Of a stretch of DNA of 64,000 bases, positions 62,354-64,000 are shown piece by piece. This DNA is from Marinomonas piezotolerans (lineage in GTDB: Bacteria > Pseudomonadota > Gammaproteobacteria > Pseudomonadales > Marinomonadaceae): assembly GCF_003362755.1 (NCBI RefSeq), contig NZ_QKRA01000001.1, positions 558,001 to 622,000 on the forward strand. The letters run 5' to 3'. Each line of letters begins with the position of its first letter. Position 1 is the stretch's first letter. The notes beneath the pieces are model-generated. The model was given only the letters and a program-made list of their open reading frames with translations. It was not told where the DNA came from and made no database searches. Made by a program: the position numbers and the translations under genes.

Positions 62354-63333
62354 GCTTAGCCTTTGCACCCTTTATTAAGATCTTGGGGCGTGGTAATCGA
62401 GGCTCACGCTCGCTTACGACCGAAGAAGCCCAAAAAGCAATGAGCATGATGCTGGTTGGGGAAGCCGCCCCCGAACAAATAGGTGCCTTCTGGATGCTTA
62501 TCCGCATACGAGAAGAGACCGTTGATGAAACGGTCGGATTTACTCAAGCAGTTAGGGAGTATCTAAAAGAAATGCGAACAAGCCATTCGGTTGACTTAGA
62601 CTGGCCAGCCTACGCAGGTAAACGGAATGAGCTCCCTTGGTTTTTACTCGCCGCGTTAGCGCTCGCCAATTACGGTGTAAAAGTGCTGATGCATGGTCAC
62701 TCGTTCGAAGGCGAACAGCGACTCTATGTTGACGAAGTGATATCGGCCCTAGCATTACCCATCTGCCTCACTAGCGAAGCGTTAGACGATGTAATGCAAA
62801 CACATCACTTCGTCTATATGCCTCTAAACAGTGTCAGCCCCAAGCTCGCACAAATGATGGATTTAAAATACACGCTTGGGCTTCGCTCTCCAGTTAATAC
62901 CGTTGTACGCATGATGAATCCATTTAACGCTCAGCACAGTGTTCACGGTGTCTTCCATAAGGGCTATGACGAACTACATGTTGCCTCATCAAAACTCTTA
63001 GAAGATAAATCCGTGCTCGTATTCAGGGGAGGGAACGGCGAAGTCGAAGTCAATCCAGAGCGGGATGTGACGCTAGGTAAGTTACAAGATAATGAAGAGA
63101 CTTGGGAAACTTGGCCGAAAGCCGAGCAAAACCAAAAGCGCCTCAAAAATGACCTTTCGCTGGAGCGTTTAATCCTACATTGGCGCGGAGAGGTTATTGA
63201 TCCATTTGGAGAGCAAGCTGTTCGGCAAACATTAGCTTCTGTTGTGGGATTGGTTTTCCAAAAATCAAATCATCAAGAATGCCTTGAACTCGCAGATCAT
63301 ATTTGGCAAAAGCGTCAATTAGACACGATATAG
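62350..63333 (+). CDS. YbiB-like TrpD2-family protein (anthranilate phosphoribosyltransferase fold)
   Basis: 327 aa. Fold and phrases (KILGRGNRGSRSLTTEEAQK, AGKRNELPWFLLAALALANY, VFRGGNGEVEVNPER) match YbiB/TrpD2 glycosyltransferase-like proteins. YbiB-type proteins bind nucleic acid and lack the anthranilate site, so it is not a tryptophan enzyme. The start overlaps the nasA stop by four bases (ATGA). Members are often found after nasA in gammaproteobacteria; the link to nitrate use is unexplained. Confidence 0.85.
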   Translation: MSLAFAPFIKILGRGNRGSRSLTTEEAQKAMSMMLVGEAAPEQIGAFWMLIRIREETVDETVGFTQAVREYLKEMRTSHSVDLDWPAYAGKRNELPWFLLAALALANYGVKVLMHGHSFEGEQRLYVDEVISALALPICLTSEALDDVMQTHHFVYMPLNSVSPKLAQMMDLKYTLGLRSPVNTVVRMMNPFNAQHSVHGVFHKGYDELHVASSKLLEDKSVLVFRGGNGEVEVNPERDVTLGKLQDNEETWETWPKAEQNQKRLKNDLSLERLILHWRGEVIDPFGEQAVRQTLASVVGLVFQKSNHQECLELADHIWQKRQLDTI

Positions 63334-63336
63334 GCA

Positions 63337-63372
63337 CAAAAAAAGCCGATGTTGTAAAACATCGGCTTTTTC
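63337..63372. terminator. Bidirectional terminator between the nas operon and acnB
   Basis: AAAAGCCGATGTT (63341-63353), loop GTAA, AACATCGGCTTTT (63358-63370), with A tract on the left and T tract on the right, serving both convergent genes. Confidence 0.92.
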
Positions 63373-63405
63373 AATAACAGCGTCTATGCCGCTATTACAG
63401 CATGA

Positions 63406-64000
63406 TTATGCTGTAGCATCCGTTGCAATAACAGTCGATGCTTTCTTAACGTAATCACCCATTTTGTCAAAGTTTAGGTAGCTATAAACTTCTGCAGACA
63501 TGCTGTTGATCTTGTTCGCATACTCTAGATATTCCTCTGGAGTCGGTAGTTTACCGAGCAAAGAAGAGACTGCAGCCAGCTCAGCAGACGCTAGGAAAAC
63601 ATTCGCGCCATTACCTAGACGGTTAGGGAAGTTACGCGTTGAAGTCGACACAACTGTAGACTTATCCGCAACACGTGCTTGGTTACCCATACACAAAGAA
63701 CACCCAGGCATTTCCATACGAGCACCGGCTTTACCGAAGATGCTGTAGTAACCCTCAGCGCTTAGCTGCTGTTGATCCATCTTAGTCGGTGGAGAGACCC
63801 ATAGACGAGTTGGTACAACCTGACCTGCTGCTTCTAGTAGCTTACCTGCGGCACGGAAGTGACCGATGTTTGTCATACAAGAACCGATGAATACTTCATC
63901 AATTTTCTCACCTTGTACATCAGATAGTAGGCGAGCATCATCTGGATCGTTCGGCGCACAAAGAACAGGCTCTTTAAGGTTATCAAGATCGATCTCGATA
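63406..64000 (-). CDS. acnB: Aconitate hydratase B, C-terminal part (5' end outside the window)
   Basis: The last about 197 residues of AcnB (TCA cycle, citrate to isocitrate; about 860 aa when complete). Cluster ligands: Cys in GSCMTNIGHFRAAGK and the pair in MPGCSLCMGNQARV. STSTRNFPNRLG and EYLEYANKINSMSAEVYSYL are characteristic of the B type. The reading frame is open to base 64000. Confidence 0.96.
   Translation of the reverse strand, partial: IEIDLDNLKEPVLCAPNDPDDARLLSDVQGEKIDEVFIGSCMTNIGHFRAAGKLLEAAGQVVPTRLWVSPPTKMDQQQLSAEGYYSIFGKAGARMEMPGCSLCMGNQARVADKSTVVSTSTRNFPNRLGNGANVFLASAELAAVSSLLGKLPTPEEYLEYANKINSMSAEVYSYLNFDKMGDYVKKASTVIATDATA

Overview
The window looks like a chromosomal segment of a marine gammaproteobacterium, most likely of the Oceanospirillales (Marinomonas-like). 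This is an inference from moderate GC, the leuC-leuD-leuB-asd order, TRAP transporters, a Pseudomonas-style bifunctional dehydroshikimate dehydratase, a REP-like element and a Klebsiella/Pseudomonas-style nitrate assimilation operon. No rRNA, tRNA or CRISPR array was seen.

Layout. 1-1461 is the 5' part of a GH13 alpha-glucosidase. 1674-9467 is a quinate/shikimate catabolic cluster: a TRAP transporter, an AroE-family dehydrogenase, GntR and PcaQ-like LysR regulators, and the dehydratase QuiC1, which makes protocatechuate. 9657-10825 is a frameshifted MFS transporter. 10776-16134 holds a LysR gene and leuCDB-asd. 16207-18880 is a degenerate integron. It contains a deleted integrase that keeps a LexA box, a recombination site, one intact cassette encoding a HEPN-motif protein, its attC, and a second cassette cut by a repeated element. 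19229-20910 is a sulfide-oxidation pair. Relics of one IS200/RAYT-like element recur at 18480, 18744, 21081 and 29184, each carrying an intrinsic-terminator hairpin.

The most striking region is 22016-32206. It encodes a type 2 (eukaryal-like, typically mupirocin-insensitive) isoleucyl-tRNA synthetase and, 6 kb away, a short threonyl-tRNA synthetase without TGS and editing domains. Each is preceded by a small ORF rich in the cognate amino acid (five consecutive Ile codons; six Thr codons among seven) and then an intrinsic terminator. The ile leader has textbook 1:2, 2:3 and 3:4 pairings. I read these as two ribosome-mediated attenuators that would switch on back-up synthetases when the cognate tRNA becomes uncharged, for example under antibiotic attack on the main enzyme. 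Between them lie a StbDE-type toxin-antitoxin pair and a KAP-family membrane P-loop NTPase with a frameshifted N-terminus.

32412-51395 is mixed: an SDR, an APP1-type phosphatase, a chemoreceptor, a TetM-like ribosome-protection GTPase, an MbnH-like di-heme enzyme, and two lipoproteins that share a CCCCTAAT-type operator. A NarL-type two-component system lies next to one of these lipoproteins. RsgA, DUF924, cupin, RIO kinase and HPF genes follow. 51585-63333 is the nitrate assimilation operon (nasF-E-D, flavoprotein, nirB, nirD, nasA, YbiB-like). It has a sigma54 promoter and a dual hexaloop (ANTAR/NasR-type) antitermination leader. The window ends in the 3' part of acnB (minus strand).
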